A stretch of DNA of 64,000 nt, taken from positions 6,483,001-6,547,000 of the forward strand of contig NZ_CP015136.1 in the NCBI RefSeq assembly GCF_001618865.1, given 5' to 3'. Shown here one piece after another: positions 52,789 to 62,060 of this stretch (position 1 is its first letter; the number at the start of each line of letters is the position of its first letter). Under the pieces are notes generated by a model. The model ran no database searches. It was not told where the DNA came from and saw nothing but the letters and a program-made list of their open reading frames with translations. The position numbers were made by a program, and so were the translations under genes. Source of the DNA: Luteitalea pratensis (GTDB taxonomy: Bacteria; Acidobacteriota; Vicinamibacteria; Vicinamibacterales; Vicinamibacteraceae).

Positions 52789-54045
52789 ATGAGACGTGCA
52801 ATCTGGCGGGATGATCGCGGGGCGGTGCTGGTCCACGTGGCTGTGGCCCTCGTCGGGCTGCTGGCGTTCAGCTCGCTCACCATCGACTACGGTGTGCTGT
52901 GGGTGGCACGTCGCCAGGCACAGAACGCGGCGGACGCCGCGGCCCTCGCCGCGGCGCATTCGCTGGCCTACGGCGACCTCACCGACATGACCACTCTCAC
53001 CGCGCGCGTGAAGGCGGTCGGCGTCTCCGTGGCGCAACAGCACCTCGTGTGGGGGCAGGCGCCCTCCGTCACCCCCGACGACATCACCATCATCACCTGC
53101 CCGCCCCTCACGCCGGGCGTGCCGGATCAGTGCGTGCGGGTCGAGGTGTTCCGCCGCCAGGGCCGGTCACCGCTGCCGACGTTCTTCGGCAACCTCGTGG
53201 GGGTCACGTCGCAGGGGGTTCAGGCGACGGCCACCGCGCAGGTCGCGGTCGGCGCCACGACCAGCTGCGTGCGGCCGTGGGCCATCCCCGACAAGTGGCT
53301 CGATCGCATCGACGACGACGCTCCGAAGGACATCGACACGTGGACGATGGACGACACGTTCAATCGTTACTACGAGTCGGGCGCGCTGAAAGGCGAGCTG
53401 CTCGGGCCGGTCGAGACGCTGGACGAGTACGTGCCCTCGATGGGCTACAAGGTCCCGGACGACATCGGTCTGCGCGTCAAGCTGAAGGTCGGGAGCCCAC
53501 AGGACACGATCAGCCCGGGCTTCTTCCTGCCGATTTCAATCGGAGGGACGGGCGGCAACGTGTATCAGGAGAACATCGAGGAGTGTAACCCTCACCAGTT
53601 CGCGATCGGTGACGTGCTTTCGACCGAAGAAGGCGTCGAGGTCGAGCCGGGCAACATGATCGGCCCGACCAAGCACGGCGTCGACAACCTGATCGCCGCC
53701 GACACGCTCATGAATGGCGAGGAAGCCGTCTGGAAATGCACCGATGGGCACGTCGCGTCGGCCAACGAGGACTGTGCCGGCTACCCCAGCACGGGCACCA
53801 GCCTCCGCATCGTGCCGCTGCCGGTCTTCGACGTCCAGGCGTACCTGGACGAGAAGTACTTCGGTGAGGACAAGACGACGGGTCGCTTTAACCTGAAAAT
53901 CACTCGTCTGGTCGGCTTCTTCATCGAACGGATGCAGGGCAACGACGTCATCGGCCGCGTCACCTACTACCCGGCCAACGGCACGCTCGGCAGCGGCACG
54001 GCAAACAACGCGAATTTCCTCAGAAAGATCATTCTCGTCCGATGA
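52789..54045 (+). CDS. tadG: TadG-like pilus assembly protein
   Basis: A 418-residue protein. The N-terminal membrane helix belongs to the TadE/TadG family (RDDRGAVLVHVAVALVGLLA, then SLTIDYGVLWVARRQAQNAA), with the characteristic DAAALAAAHSLA. A long periplasmic part of unknown fold follows, containing several cysteines and acidic loops. Unlike classical TadG it lacks an obvious VWA motif. It starts at ATG 52789, 25 bp after the secretin stop. The stop overlaps cpaE (ATGA). Confidence 0.82.
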   Translation: MRRAIWRDDRGAVLVHVAVALVGLLAFSSLTIDYGVLWVARRQAQNAADAAALAAAHSLAYGDLTDMTTLTARVKAVGVSVAQQHLVWGQAPSVTPDDITIITCPPLTPGVPDQCVRVEVFRRQGRSPLPTFFGNLVGVTSQGVQATATAQVAVGATTSCVRPWAIPDKWLDRIDDDAPKDIDTWTMDDTFNRYYESGALKGELLGPVETLDEYVPSMGYKVPDDIGLRVKLKVGSPQDTISPGFFLPISIGGTGGNVYQENIEECNPHQFAIGDVLSTEEGVEVEPGNMIGPTKHGVDNLIAADTLMNGEEAVWKCTDGHVASANEDCAGYPSTGTSLRIVPLPVFDVQAYLDEKYFGEDKTTGRFNLKITRLVGFFIERMQGNDVIGRVTYYPANGTLGSGTANNANFLRKIILVR

Positions 54046-55214
54046 GCGTCGTCACCTTTCCACAAATCGCTGTGATCGGGGCCCGCGGCCGGGACCTCGA
54101 AACGCACCTCGGCTCAGCTGGCATGCGCGTGACGTCGATGGCGGCCTCCGACCTTCTGGCGCTCGCGCATCCGTCGGCGCGTCCCTCGCAGGTCGTCATC
54201 ATCGACCTGCGCGACGCGAGCGTGCTTCCGCCGACTGTGGCCGTGCTGCGCCGCAACCATCCCAACACCGCCGTCGTGCTAGTCGTTACTCATCTGGATC
54301 CGACGCTGATGCTCGACGCGATGCGCTCGGGAGTCACCGAGATCGTGCCAGAACCGCTGACGCAGTCGGCGCTCGAGGCCGCGGTGGGCCGGGTATGGAA
54401 CGCTCAGGAACCGGACAACGCCGGCCAGGTCATTGCGGTCGTCGGCGGCAAGGGCGGCGTGGGAGCGACCACGATCGCGGTCAACCTCGCGACCGTGCTC
54501 GCTCGCGAGGCGCCGGGCGAGGCGCTGCTCATCGACCTGCACCCTGCCCAGGGGGACGCGGCCCTGCAGCTGGGTGCCGAGCCGCGCTTCTCGGTGGTCG
54601 ATGCGCTCGAAAACACGCACCGCCTCGACGAGGCCTACTTCCGCAGCCTCGTGGTCGTGGTGAAGAAGGGACCCGACCTGCTGGCGTCCTCCGACCGGCA
54701 CGTCATCGGGTCGCCTGGGGCCGACCGCGTGCGCGCGCTCGTCGAGTTCGCGGCACGAACCTACAAGTACGTCGTCCTCGACGTGCCGCGCACCGACCTC
54801 AGCATTCTCGATGGCCTGGACAACACGCAGCAGGTCGTCATCATCGTGAACCAGGAACTCAGTGCGATCCGCAATGGCGCGCGGCTGGTCGAGGCGCTGT
54901 CGCAGCGGTACGGCAAGGACCGGCTGATCCTGGCTCTGGCGCGATTCGACAAGGCCGCCGAAATCGGCACCGAGGACATCGCCAGAGTGGTTGGACTTCC
55001 CGTCTCGCACGTCGTGCCGAACGACTATCGCGCCGCCGTCAGGGCGGTGAACCAGGGACAGCCCATCGCGATGGGCGAACCCAACAAGCTCACGGTCGCC
55101 CTGAAGAGCATGGCGATCAGCCTGGCAGGTTTGCGGCCGCCTCCCGTCGAGGCACCACCGTCCGCGGGGCTGCTGGGCCGCCTCACCCTTCGTCGAACCT
55201 CACAGGTGCTCTAG
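54042..55214 (+). CDS. cpaE: CpaE/TadZ-type localisation ATPase
   Basis: A 390-residue protein. The N-terminal receiver-like domain (QVVIIDLRDASVLPPTVAVL) lacks a clear phosphorylation pocket. A MinD/ParA-like ATPase follows with a deviant Walker A VVGGKGGVGATTIAVNLATV at about 134-150, LLIDLHPAQGDAALQLGAEP and YVVLDVPRTDLSILDGLDNT. In Tad systems CpaE localises and nucleates the assembly machine. It starts at ATG 54042, overlapping the upstream gene. Confidence 0.9.
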   Translation: MSVVTFPQIAVIGARGRDLETHLGSAGMRVTSMAASDLLALAHPSARPSQVVIIDLRDASVLPPTVAVLRRNHPNTAVVLVVTHLDPTLMLDAMRSGVTEIVPEPLTQSALEAAVGRVWNAQEPDNAGQVIAVVGGKGGVGATTIAVNLATVLAREAPGEALLIDLHPAQGDAALQLGAEPRFSVVDALENTHRLDEAYFRSLVVVVKKGPDLLASSDRHVIGSPGADRVRALVEFAARTYKYVVLDVPRTDLSILDGLDNTQQVVIIVNQELSAIRNGARLVEALSQRYGKDRLILALARFDKAAEIGTEDIARVVGLPVSHVVPNDYRAAVRAVNQGQPIAMGEPNKLTVALKSMAISLAGLRPPPVEAPPSAGLLGRLTLRRTSQVL

Positions 55215-55217
55215 ACC

Positions 55218-56555
55218 ATGACGCAATCCACTGGTTTCAACGCGCGCGCACTCGGGCCGTCGATCGACGTCCGCCATCCGCAGTACCAGGACCTCAAGGG
55301 CCGCGTTCACCAGGGCCTGCTGAACCGCCTGAACCTCGAACGGCTCGCCTCAGTCAAGCGCAAGGAGGCCGAGCCGGAAATCCGCACGATCATCCAGAGC
55401 ATGCTCGAGGACGAGTCACGCACCGTCCCTTTGAGTCAGTTCGAGCGTGAGGCCCTGGTCAGCGACGTGCTCGACGAGTTGTTCGGTCTCGGCCCGCTGG
55501 AGGTGCTGCTGGCCGATCCGACGATCTCGGACATCCTGGTCAACCGTCACGACCTGATATACGTCGAGCGCGAGGGACGACTCGAAGAAACGTCGCTCGT
55601 CTTCCGCGACGACCGTCATCTGATGCAAATCATCGAGCGCATCGTCAGCTCCGTGGGCCGTCGTGTCGACGAGTCCAGCCCGATGGTGGACGCGCGTCTG
55701 GCGGATGGCTCGCGCGTCAACGCGGTCATCCCACCGCTGGCGCTCGACGGGCCGTCGATGTCGATTCGCCGGTTCCGGACCGACCGCCTCGGCGCCAACG
55801 ACCTGGTCGCGCGCGATGCACTGACCGCACCGATGCTGGAGTTCCTGGAGAAGTGCGTCGCGAGCCGCCTCAACGTCATCGTTTCTGGCGGCACGGGTGC
55901 GGGCAAGACGACGATGCTCAACGTGCTCTCGAGCTTCATCAGCGAACGAGAGCGCGTGGTGACGATCGAAGACGCCGCGGAACTCCGGCTTCGCCAGCGT
56001 CATGTGGTGCGGCTCGAGACCCGCCCGCCCAACATCGAGGGCAAGGGCGCCGTCCGCCAGCGCGAGCTGGTCATCAATGCGCTGCGCATGCGGCCCGATC
56101 GCATCGTCGTCGGCGAAGTCCGAGGCGAGGAAGCGCTCGACATGTTGCAGGCGATGAACACCGGCCACGACGGCAGTCTCACGACCATTCACGCCAACAC
56201 GCCGCGCGACGCGCTGTACCGCCTCGACACCATGGTGGCGATGGCGGGTTTCAACCTGCCCGACAAGGCGATCCGCCAGCAAGTCGCCTCAGCCGTGGAC
56301 CTGATTGTGCAGGTGGCACGGCAGGCCGACGGCGCTCGTCGGGTCACAGCGATTTCCGAGCTGACCGGCATGGAAGGCGACGTGATCACGATGCAGGACA
56401 TCTTCGTGTTCGAGCAGCAGGGACTGTCTCCGGAGGGCCGGGTGCGCGGACGATTTCGTGCGACGGGCATCCGCCCGCGGTGTGCTGAGCGTTTGGCGAC
56501 GGCCGGCCACAGTTTGCCGCTCTCGCTCTTCGAGCACGTCAAGGCCGTGGCGTAG
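55218..56555 (+). CDS. cpaF: Tad pilus motor ATPase CpaF/TadA
   Basis: A 445-residue secretion ATPase. Walker A is [14 protein letters not shown] at about 224-237. It also has [20 protein letters not shown] (Asp box), [20 protein letters not shown] (Walker B), [19 protein letters not shown] (His box) and a [14 protein letters not shown]-domain. It powers extension, and possibly retraction, of Flp pili as a hexamer at the inner membrane. It starts 3 bp after cpaE. Confidence 0.95.
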   Translation: MTQSTGFNARALGPSIDVRHPQYQDLKGRVHQGLLNRLNLERLASVKRKEAEPEIRTIIQSMLEDESRTVPLSQFEREALVSDVLDELFGLGPLEVLLADPTISDILVNRHDLIYVEREGRLEETSLVFRDDRHLMQIIERIVSSVGRRVDESSPMVDARLADGSRVNAVIPPLALDGPSMSIRRFRTDRLGANDLVARDALTAPMLEFLEKCVASRLNVIVSGGTGAGKTTMLNVLSSFISERERVVTIEDAAELRLRQRHVVRLETRPPNIEGKGAVRQRELVINALRMRPDRIVVGEVRGEEALDMLQAMNTGHDGSLTTIHANTPRDALYRLDTMVAMAGFNLPDKAIRQQVASAVDLIVQVARQADGARRVTAISELTGMEGDVITMQDIFVFEQQGLSPEGRVRGRFRATGIRPRCAERLATAGHSLPLSLFEHVKAVA

Positions 56556-56563
56556 GACTCGCG

Positions 56564-57541
56564 ATGCTTGTTCCGGCTATCGTCTTCCTCATCGTCCTGG
56601 GCGTAGTGTTCGGGGTGTTCTACACGGCGATCCTGCGCCCCGAGGACGCGCGGCGAGACGCCGTCCACGCCCGGCTCCAACAGCAGCTCGGCAAGGGCGG
56701 GCGCGCGCCGCGCAAGCGGGCGTCGTCGCTGCTACGCGGCGACCGCGATCTGACCGCGCTGCCACTCGTGGACAACCTGCTGCTTCCGTTCACGATTATC
56801 ACAAGGCCGCTCGGCGAGCACATCGCTCACGCCAACCTGCAGCTCACCGTGGGCGCGCTGCTGGCCACGAGCAGCATCGCCAGCGTCCTGGCGTTCGTCG
56901 TCGTGGAAGTGCTGACGGGATACGAGCTGGTGGCATTGGGAGTGGCGGCGGTCGCGTTCTACGTACCAATCGTCGTGGTCCGTTTCAAGGCGACCCGGCG
57001 GATCCGCGCCTTCGAGGAGCAGTTCCCCGAGAGCGTCGACCTGATCGCGCGGGCGCTGCGGGCAGGACACGCGTTCACGACCGCACTGTCGATGGCGGCC
57101 GACGAGAGCCCGGAGCCGGTCGGTGGCGAGTTCAAGCGTCTGTACGACGAGCAGAACTTCGGCATGCCACTCAGCGACGCGATGCGTGACTTCGCCAGGC
57201 GCATCCCGCTGCTCGACGCCAAGTTCTTCGTGACCGCGGTGCTGACGCAGCGCGAGTCAGGCGGCAACCTGGCGGAGGTCCTCGACAACCTCGCGACCGT
57301 CGTCCGCGAACGCTTCAAGGTCAAGCGGCAGGTGCGGGTGATCTCGGCGCACGGTCGTATGACCGGGTACGTGCTCATGGGCCTCCCGCCCGCGCTGGCG
57401 ATGGCGTTCATGGTGGTGAGCGAGTCGCACATCGAGATGCTGTTGGGCGACATCATCGGCTTGTGGATGATCGCCGGCGCCGTCGTCCTGCAGACGATGG
57501 GCTGCCTGATCATTCGCAAGCTGGTCAACATCGAGTACTGA
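56564..57541 (+). CDS. tadB: Tad platform protein TadB
   Basis: A 325-residue inner-membrane protein with about four transmembrane helices and a T2SF domain (EQFPESVDLIARALRAGHAF, then MADESPEPVGGEFKRLYDEQ, LTQRESGGNLAEVLDNLATV). It forms the platform that couples the CpaF motor to pilin insertion, and is usually a pair with TadC. Confidence 0.92.
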   Translation: MLVPAIVFLIVLGVVFGVFYTAILRPEDARRDAVHARLQQQLGKGGRAPRKRASSLLRGDRDLTALPLVDNLLLPFTIITRPLGEHIAHANLQLTVGALLATSSIASVLAFVVVEVLTGYELVALGVAAVAFYVPIVVVRFKATRRIRAFEEQFPESVDLIARALRAGHAFTTALSMAADESPEPVGGEFKRLYDEQNFGMPLSDAMRDFARRIPLLDAKFFVTAVLTQRESGGNLAEVLDNLATVVRERFKVKRQVRVISAHGRMTGYVLMGLPPALAMAFMVVSESHIEMLLGDIIGLWMIAGAVVLQTMGCLIIRKLVNIEY

Positions 57542-57543
57542 CA

Positions 57544-58476
57544 ATGAACTCCGAAATGATAGTGCTGGTCGGCGGCGTGTTCGTGGCAGTGGCCGGCTTC
57601 CTCACGCTGGGCGGGTTCGCCGTGCTCAATCGGCTGGCGCCGGAGCGGAGGCGGCTCGAGGGGATCACGAATAGAGGGGTGTCCACCGGGCTGGTGGTGG
57701 ATCCCGGTCCGTCCCTGGCCGCTGACGACCTCAGCAGCGTCGAGAAGCGACTGGCGAAGCTGGTGCCCAAGTCGCCCAAGGACATGGGCCGGCTGCAGCG
57801 GCAGATGGCGCTGGGCGGCTTCCACGGCTACCTGCCGGCGGCCATTTTCGTGCTGGTCGAAATCACCTTGCCGCTCATATTCGGGGCGATCCCGCTGCTC
57901 TGGCTGGGGTTCAGCGCCGGCTTGATCCTGGCGTTCGTGCTCGCCGCCGTGGGCTACGTGATACCGGGGCTGTACCTGTCACACCTGATTCGCGGCTTCA
58001 AGAAAGAGATTCGCAACGGGCTGCCAGACGCGCTCGACCTGCTGATCGTGTGCATCGAGGCCGGCAGCGGCCTGGACCAGGCGATCCTGAAGGCGACCGA
58101 GGAACTCGCCATCAGCTATCCGCGGCTGTCCACCGAACTCGGCATGATCACGACCGAGATTCGAGCCGGAAAGCCGCGCCTGGACGCGTTCCGCAATTTC
58201 GCCGAGCGCACGAAGGTCGAGGACGTGCAGTCGCTGGTGGCGATGCTGGTCCAGACCGATCGCTTCGGGACGAGTATCGCGCAGGCGCTACGCACCCACG
58301 CCGACGTGCTCCGCACCAAGCGCCGTCAGCGCGCCGAGGAGAAGGCCGCCAAACTCGGCGTGAAGCTGGTCTTCCCGCTGGTCTTCTGTCTCTTCCCCGC
58401 GCTGTACGTCGTGACACTCGGCCCTGCGGTCATTCAGTTCGTTCGAGTGTTCTTCGGACAGGTTGCGGCCGATTAG
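57544..58476 (+). CDS. tadC: Tad platform protein TadC
   Basis: A 310-residue inner-membrane protein of the T2SF family, the second platform subunit (LPDALDLLIVCIEAGSGLDQ, LSTELGMITTEIRAGKPRLD, VQSLVAMLVQTDRFGTSIAQ, RQRAEEKAAKLGVKLVFPLV). It starts at ATG 57544, 2 bp after the tadB stop; upstream in-frame codons are non-coding. The hydrophobic tail FCLFPALYVVTLGPAVI matches TadC ends. Confidence 0.92.
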   Translation: MNSEMIVLVGGVFVAVAGFLTLGGFAVLNRLAPERRRLEGITNRGVSTGLVVDPGPSLAADDLSSVEKRLAKLVPKSPKDMGRLQRQMALGGFHGYLPAAIFVLVEITLPLIFGAIPLLWLGFSAGLILAFVLAAVGYVIPGLYLSHLIRGFKKEIRNGLPDALDLLIVCIEAGSGLDQAILKATEELAISYPRLSTELGMITTEIRAGKPRLDAFRNFAERTKVEDVQSLVAMLVQTDRFGTSIAQALRTHADVLRTKRRQRAEEKAAKLGVKLVFPLVFCLFPALYVVTLGPAVIQFVRVFFGQVAAD

Positions 58477-58550
58477 GTCTAGGCGCGGGCATGTGCCGGC
58501 GGGGACTTTGTACTGCAGGCTGTCTCCCTGCGACTTGACAAAGGAGTTTC

Positions 58551-58649
58551 ATGATGCTGACGACGACTCAGCTGGTTCTCGTGGCGTTCGCCGCCGTGGT
58601 TCTGGTGCTGTACCTGATGCGCCGCCGCGCGCGGCTTCGGCACGAATAG
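58551..58649 (+). CDS. Small 32-residue membrane peptide in the Tad locus
   Basis: A short open frame beginning MMLTTTQLVLVAFAAVVLVL and ending RRRARLRHE, a single transmembrane helix followed by a strongly basic tail (topology probably N-out, C-in). An AAAGGAG sequence lies 5-11 bp before the ATG, the best ribosome-binding site in this part of the operon, which is why I call it coding. I know of no standard Tad component this small. It may be a regulator or accessory of the motor/platform, or a spurious call. Confidence 0.6.
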   Translation: MMLTTTQLVLVAFAAVVLVLYLMRRRARLRHE

Positions 58650-58664
58650 CTAGACGCCCTCGTG

Positions 58665-58690
58665 GCAGCCGCGTGCACGCACGCGGCTGC
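58665..58690. repeat. Perfect 11-bp hairpin between the small peptide and AAA ATPase genes
   Basis: GCAGCCGCGTG, loop CACG, CACGCGGCTGC, lying 16 bp after the small peptide stop and 23 bp before the ATPase ATG. No T-tract follows, so termination is not indicated. It may reduce or set ATPase translation, or protect the upstream mRNA 3' end. It is unrelated to the GTAG/CTAC elements. Confidence 0.6.
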
Positions 58691-58712
58691 ACGCGGCCGC
58701 CTGCCCACGCGT

Positions 58713-60068
58713 ATGCTCACTCTTCCCATCGCTCACGACGCCACGTGGCGCTCCATGCCGCGAGCACCGCGCTCGCTCGCAGAGGCCGGCCTGTCACTGG
58801 ACCTGGTCACGCAGCTGGTGCTGAAGCAGCTGCACTTTTCCGGCGAGCTCGAGGGCTCGGACATGGCGCAGCGCCTGGGTTTGCTGTGGCCGGTCATCGA
58901 GCCCGCCCTCGACGGGCTCAAGGCGCAGCGGCAGTTGGAAGTGGTCGGGGGGTCGTTCCTCGGCGGCGCGACCTACCGCTACCGCATCACCGATGCAGGC
59001 CGGGTCCGTGCCGTGCTGTTCCTGGAATCGAATGCCTACGTCGGCGCTGCTCCGGTGCCGCTTCAGCAGTACCGACAGTACGTCGAGGAATTCTCACGGT
59101 CGGCCCCTCATTCAGCGAACCCCGAACGGGTGCGCCGGACGTTCCCCCATCTCGTCGTCCCCGAATCAGTCCTCGACCAGATCGGACCGGCGGTCAACGC
59201 GGGGACGTCCCTCTTCATCTACGGTGAGGCGGGCAACGGCAAGACACAAATTGCCCGTGGCATCCGCGACATCATGGACGGTGATTTCGCCGTGCCGCAC
59301 GCCATCGAGGTCGAAGGGCAGATCGTCCGCGTCTTCGACCCCGTGACCCATGAGGTCGTGAACGGCAGCGCCACCGCCACTGCCGGCCACCCCGGCTCCG
59401 ACACGAGGCCGCCGCTCGATCTCGGATCCCAGCCCGATGGGCGGTGGATCCGGTGCCGTCGGCCGGTGGTCATTGCCGGAGGCGAACTCACCCTCGAGTC
59501 GCTGATGCTCGGGCGGAGCCCGGGCGGCTACTATCGCGCGCCACTCCAGATGGTGGCCAACGGCGGTGTGCTCGTGATCGACGACTTTGGCCGTCAGCGC
59601 TGTTCGACCACGGAGCTGCTGAACCGTTGGATCGTGCCGCTCGAGAGTCGGGTGGACTACCTGACGCTCGGCACCGGCCAGGCATTCGAGGTGCCGTTTC
59701 GGACCCTGATCGTGTTTGCGACCAACCTGCGCCCGCACGAACTCGTCGACGAGGCGTTCCTGCGGCGCATTCACGCCAAGGTCTACATCGCCGGCCCGAC
59801 GTCCGAAGAGTTCGCGCGCATCTTCAAGGACTACTGCATGGTCGCAGGCGTGGAGTTCGACCGCGGGCTGGTGGAACACCTGCTCGACGGTTACTACCGT
59901 CGCTACGCGCAGCCGGTGCGTGGCTGCCATCCTCGCGACCTGATCACGCACGCGCTGTTGCTGGCGGAGTATCGCGGCGAGCCCAAGGCGCTCACCCGGG
60001 AACTGCTCGACGCAGCATGCGAGGTCTACTTCGTCCGGCCGGACCAGCGTGGCACTCCGCCGCACTGA
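58713..60068 (+). CDS. AAA ATPase with N-terminal winged-helix-like part
   Basis: A 451-residue protein. The N-terminal 120 residues include a winged-helix-like region (DLVTQLVLKQLHFSGELEGS, QRLGLLWPVIEPALDGLKAQ). An AAA core follows with Walker A LFIYGEAGNGKTQIARGIRD, a long insertion, Walker B VLVIDDFGRQRCSTTELLNR, sensor 1 TLIVFATNLRPHELVDEAFL and LRRIHAKVYI with the arginine finger region. It resembles MoxR-type regulatory ATPases more than secretion ATPases. It follows TadC, and a VWA protein follows it, a pairing typical of MoxR/VWA modules that chaperone or activate partners. Start options are GTG at 58662, ATG at 58713 and ATG at 58755. Confidence 0.85.
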   Translation: MLTLPIAHDATWRSMPRAPRSLAEAGLSLDLVTQLVLKQLHFSGELEGSDMAQRLGLLWPVIEPALDGLKAQRQLEVVGGSFLGGATYRYRITDAGRVRAVLFLESNAYVGAAPVPLQQYRQYVEEFSRSAPHSANPERVRRTFPHLVVPESVLDQIGPAVNAGTSLFIYGEAGNGKTQIARGIRDIMDGDFAVPHAIEVEGQIVRVFDPVTHEVVNGSATATAGHPGSDTRPPLDLGSQPDGRWIRCRRPVVIAGGELTLESLMLGRSPGGYYRAPLQMVANGGVLVIDDFGRQRCSTTELLNRWIVPLESRVDYLTLGTGQAFEVPFRTLIVFATNLRPHELVDEAFLRRIHAKVYIAGPTSEEFARIFKDYCMVAGVEFDRGLVEHLLDGYYRRYAQPVRGCHPRDLITHALLLAEYRGEPKALTRELLDAACEVYFVRPDQRGTPPH

Positions 60069-60102
60069 TCGCCCCTCTGCCCATGGCCATCCCTGTCGCC
60101 GC

Positions 60103-62049
60103 ATGAGACGACATCCTTTGCTCGTCACGCTGCTGGTCGCCGTCCTTCGCGGCGTCGGGGCGTACGCGCAGGATGCGACGGTGGAGATCACTTCGCCACA
60201 GGGACGCCTGTCGTCGAGTGGCCCCATCCGCATCGTCGCCCGTGCCACAGCCGCGACAGGCACGGCCGTCGAGAAAGTCACCTTCTATGCTGGCGACACG
60301 CGGATTGGTGAAGACGTCAGCGGGCCGATCTTCGCGGTCGAGTGGGTGGACGACAATCCGTTCGTTCCAATCGAACTGCGGGCTGAGGCGGTCGACTCCA
60401 CCGGGCGCGTCGCCGAGCATCGCCTGTCACTGCCCGCGCTCGACATCACCGACGAGACGAGCGTGGCCAGCGTGCTGCTCGATGTCGCTGTTCTGGATGA
60501 AGACGGGCGATACGTGGCCGGCCTCACCCGCGAGCGGTTCGCGCTCAGGGAAGAGGACGTGCCCCAGAAAATCGAACTGGCCGAACCGAGCCGCGCGCCC
60601 ACGACGATCACGCTCTTGGTGGATACAAGCCAGAGCATGTCGAGCCGGTTCGACTTCGTCCGGCGCGCCTTGCGTCGTCTCGCGTCGCTCCTGCGTCCGG
60701 ACGACACCCTCGCCGTCGCTCCGTTCGCGCGCTCGCTTGGTGCCATCACCGGACCGACGCGCGATCTCGACGCGCTCTCGAGCGCGATTGAGGGGCTGCA
60801 CACGCGTGGCGGGACTGCCATCGCCGACGCACTCGGCGACCTCGCCAGCCGGATCAAGAACGCACCCGGACGACAGATCGTCGTCCTCATCACCGACGGC
60901 TACGACGAGCACAGTACGACGGATGTCGAGCAGTCGGTCGGCGCTCTCCGCCGCGCCAGCGCCACGTTGTACACCGTCGGGATCGGTGGAGTGGCGGGTA
61001 TGTCCTTCCGCGGTCGAGACGTCCTGAAGCAGTTGGCGCAGCAGACCGGCGGCAAGGCGTTTTTCCCGGCGCGGGACGCCGAACTGCCGCTGGTCCAGGA
61101 GCATATTCAGGACGACGTGGCCCACCGCTACTTGCTCACCTATACACCGGCCAACCAGACGCATGACGGCAAGTGGCGGGCGATCACCTTGACGACCGAC
61201 ATCGCAACATATGCGGTCAAGACGCGAGCGGGCTACTTTGCGCCGGCGCCAGCGCCGATCAAGCCCGTCATCGAGTTCACCGCCGTCAGTCGCGCGAGCG
61301 ATTCGGTCATGCTCGGCCGGTACGATCTCGAGGTCCGCGAGGACGGCGTGCTGCAGGCCGTCGAATCGTTCCAGGAGGCGGTGGCACCGGTGTCCATCCT
61401 GATTGCCCTCGACCAGAGCGGCAGCATGCGTGGCACCGAAGCCGAGGTGAGATCGGCAGCACTCAGCTTCGTGGACGCTGTTCGTGACGAAGATCGGATC
61501 GGTATCGTGACCTTCAGCGACGACGCGTCGATGATTACCGATCTCACGCTGTCGCGGGCGATTCCCAGGCAGAGCATCGCTTCGTATCGTACGTCCGGCG
61601 GCACGGCGCTGCTCGATGGGATCGCGATCAGCCTGGATCGTCTTGCCACCAGCGAGGGCCGTAAGGCCATCGTGGTGATGACCGATGGGCGCGACGAGAA
61701 CGCCGCGGGCACCGGACCGGGCAGTCGCCGCACGCTGGCGCGGGTACTCGATCAAATCCGAGAGGTCGATGCCGCCATTTTCGCGATCGGCCTCGGGCCC
61801 AACGTCGACCGCGCGAGCCTCGAGAGGCTCGCACAGACCTCTGGCGGCGCGGCCTACTTCCCGGCTGCCGCGTCGGAACTCGGGGAACAGTACACGCGGG
61901 TGGTCGAGGACCTGCGCCGTCGTTACGTCCTCTCGTATGTCTCCACCAACAGCGCCCGCGACGGACGCTGGCGGCAAGTCACGCTGCAAGGCAGGGCCGG
62001 CGACGTCGTCGTCAGGAGCCGTGGCGGCTACCGAGCCCCGGAACAATAG
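60103..62049 (+). CDS. Exported protein with two VWA domains
   Basis: A 648-residue exported protein. The signal is LLVTLLVAVLRGVGAYAQ. An immunoglobulin-like front part (ATVEITSPQGRLSSSGPI) is followed by two VWA domains. The first has MIDAS DTSQSMS (about 173) and GGTAIADALGDLAS; the second has DQSGSMRGTE (about 436) and GGTALLDGIAISLD. Both MIDAS motifs are intact, in contrast to the degenerate VWA proteins at 21272 and 23394. It lies 34 bp after the AAA ATPase gene. The N-terminal DEDGRYVAGLTRERFALREE matches the acidobacterial VWA family. Confidence 0.89.
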   Translation: MRRHPLLVTLLVAVLRGVGAYAQDATVEITSPQGRLSSSGPIRIVARATAATGTAVEKVTFYAGDTRIGEDVSGPIFAVEWVDDNPFVPIELRAEAVDSTGRVAEHRLSLPALDITDETSVASVLLDVAVLDEDGRYVAGLTRERFALREEDVPQKIELAEPSRAPTTITLLVDTSQSMSSRFDFVRRALRRLASLLRPDDTLAVAPFARSLGAITGPTRDLDALSSAIEGLHTRGGTAIADALGDLASRIKNAPGRQIVVLITDGYDEHSTTDVEQSVGALRRASATLYTVGIGGVAGMSFRGRDVLKQLAQQTGGKAFFPARDAELPLVQEHIQDDVAHRYLLTYTPANQTHDGKWRAITLTTDIATYAVKTRAGYFAPAPAPIKPVIEFTAVSRASDSVMLGRYDLEVREDGVLQAVESFQEAVAPVSILIALDQSGSMRGTEAEVRSAALSFVDAVRDEDRIGIVTFSDDASMITDLTLSRAIPRQSIASYRTSGGTALLDGIAISLDRLATSEGRKAIVVMTDGRDENAAGTGPGSRRTLARVLDQIREVDAAIFAIGLGPNVDRASLERLAQTSGGAAYFPAAASELGEQYTRVVEDLRRRYVLSYVSTNSARDGRWRQVTLQGRAGDVVVRSRGGYRAPEQ

Positions 62050-62060
62050 GCAGGAACTTC

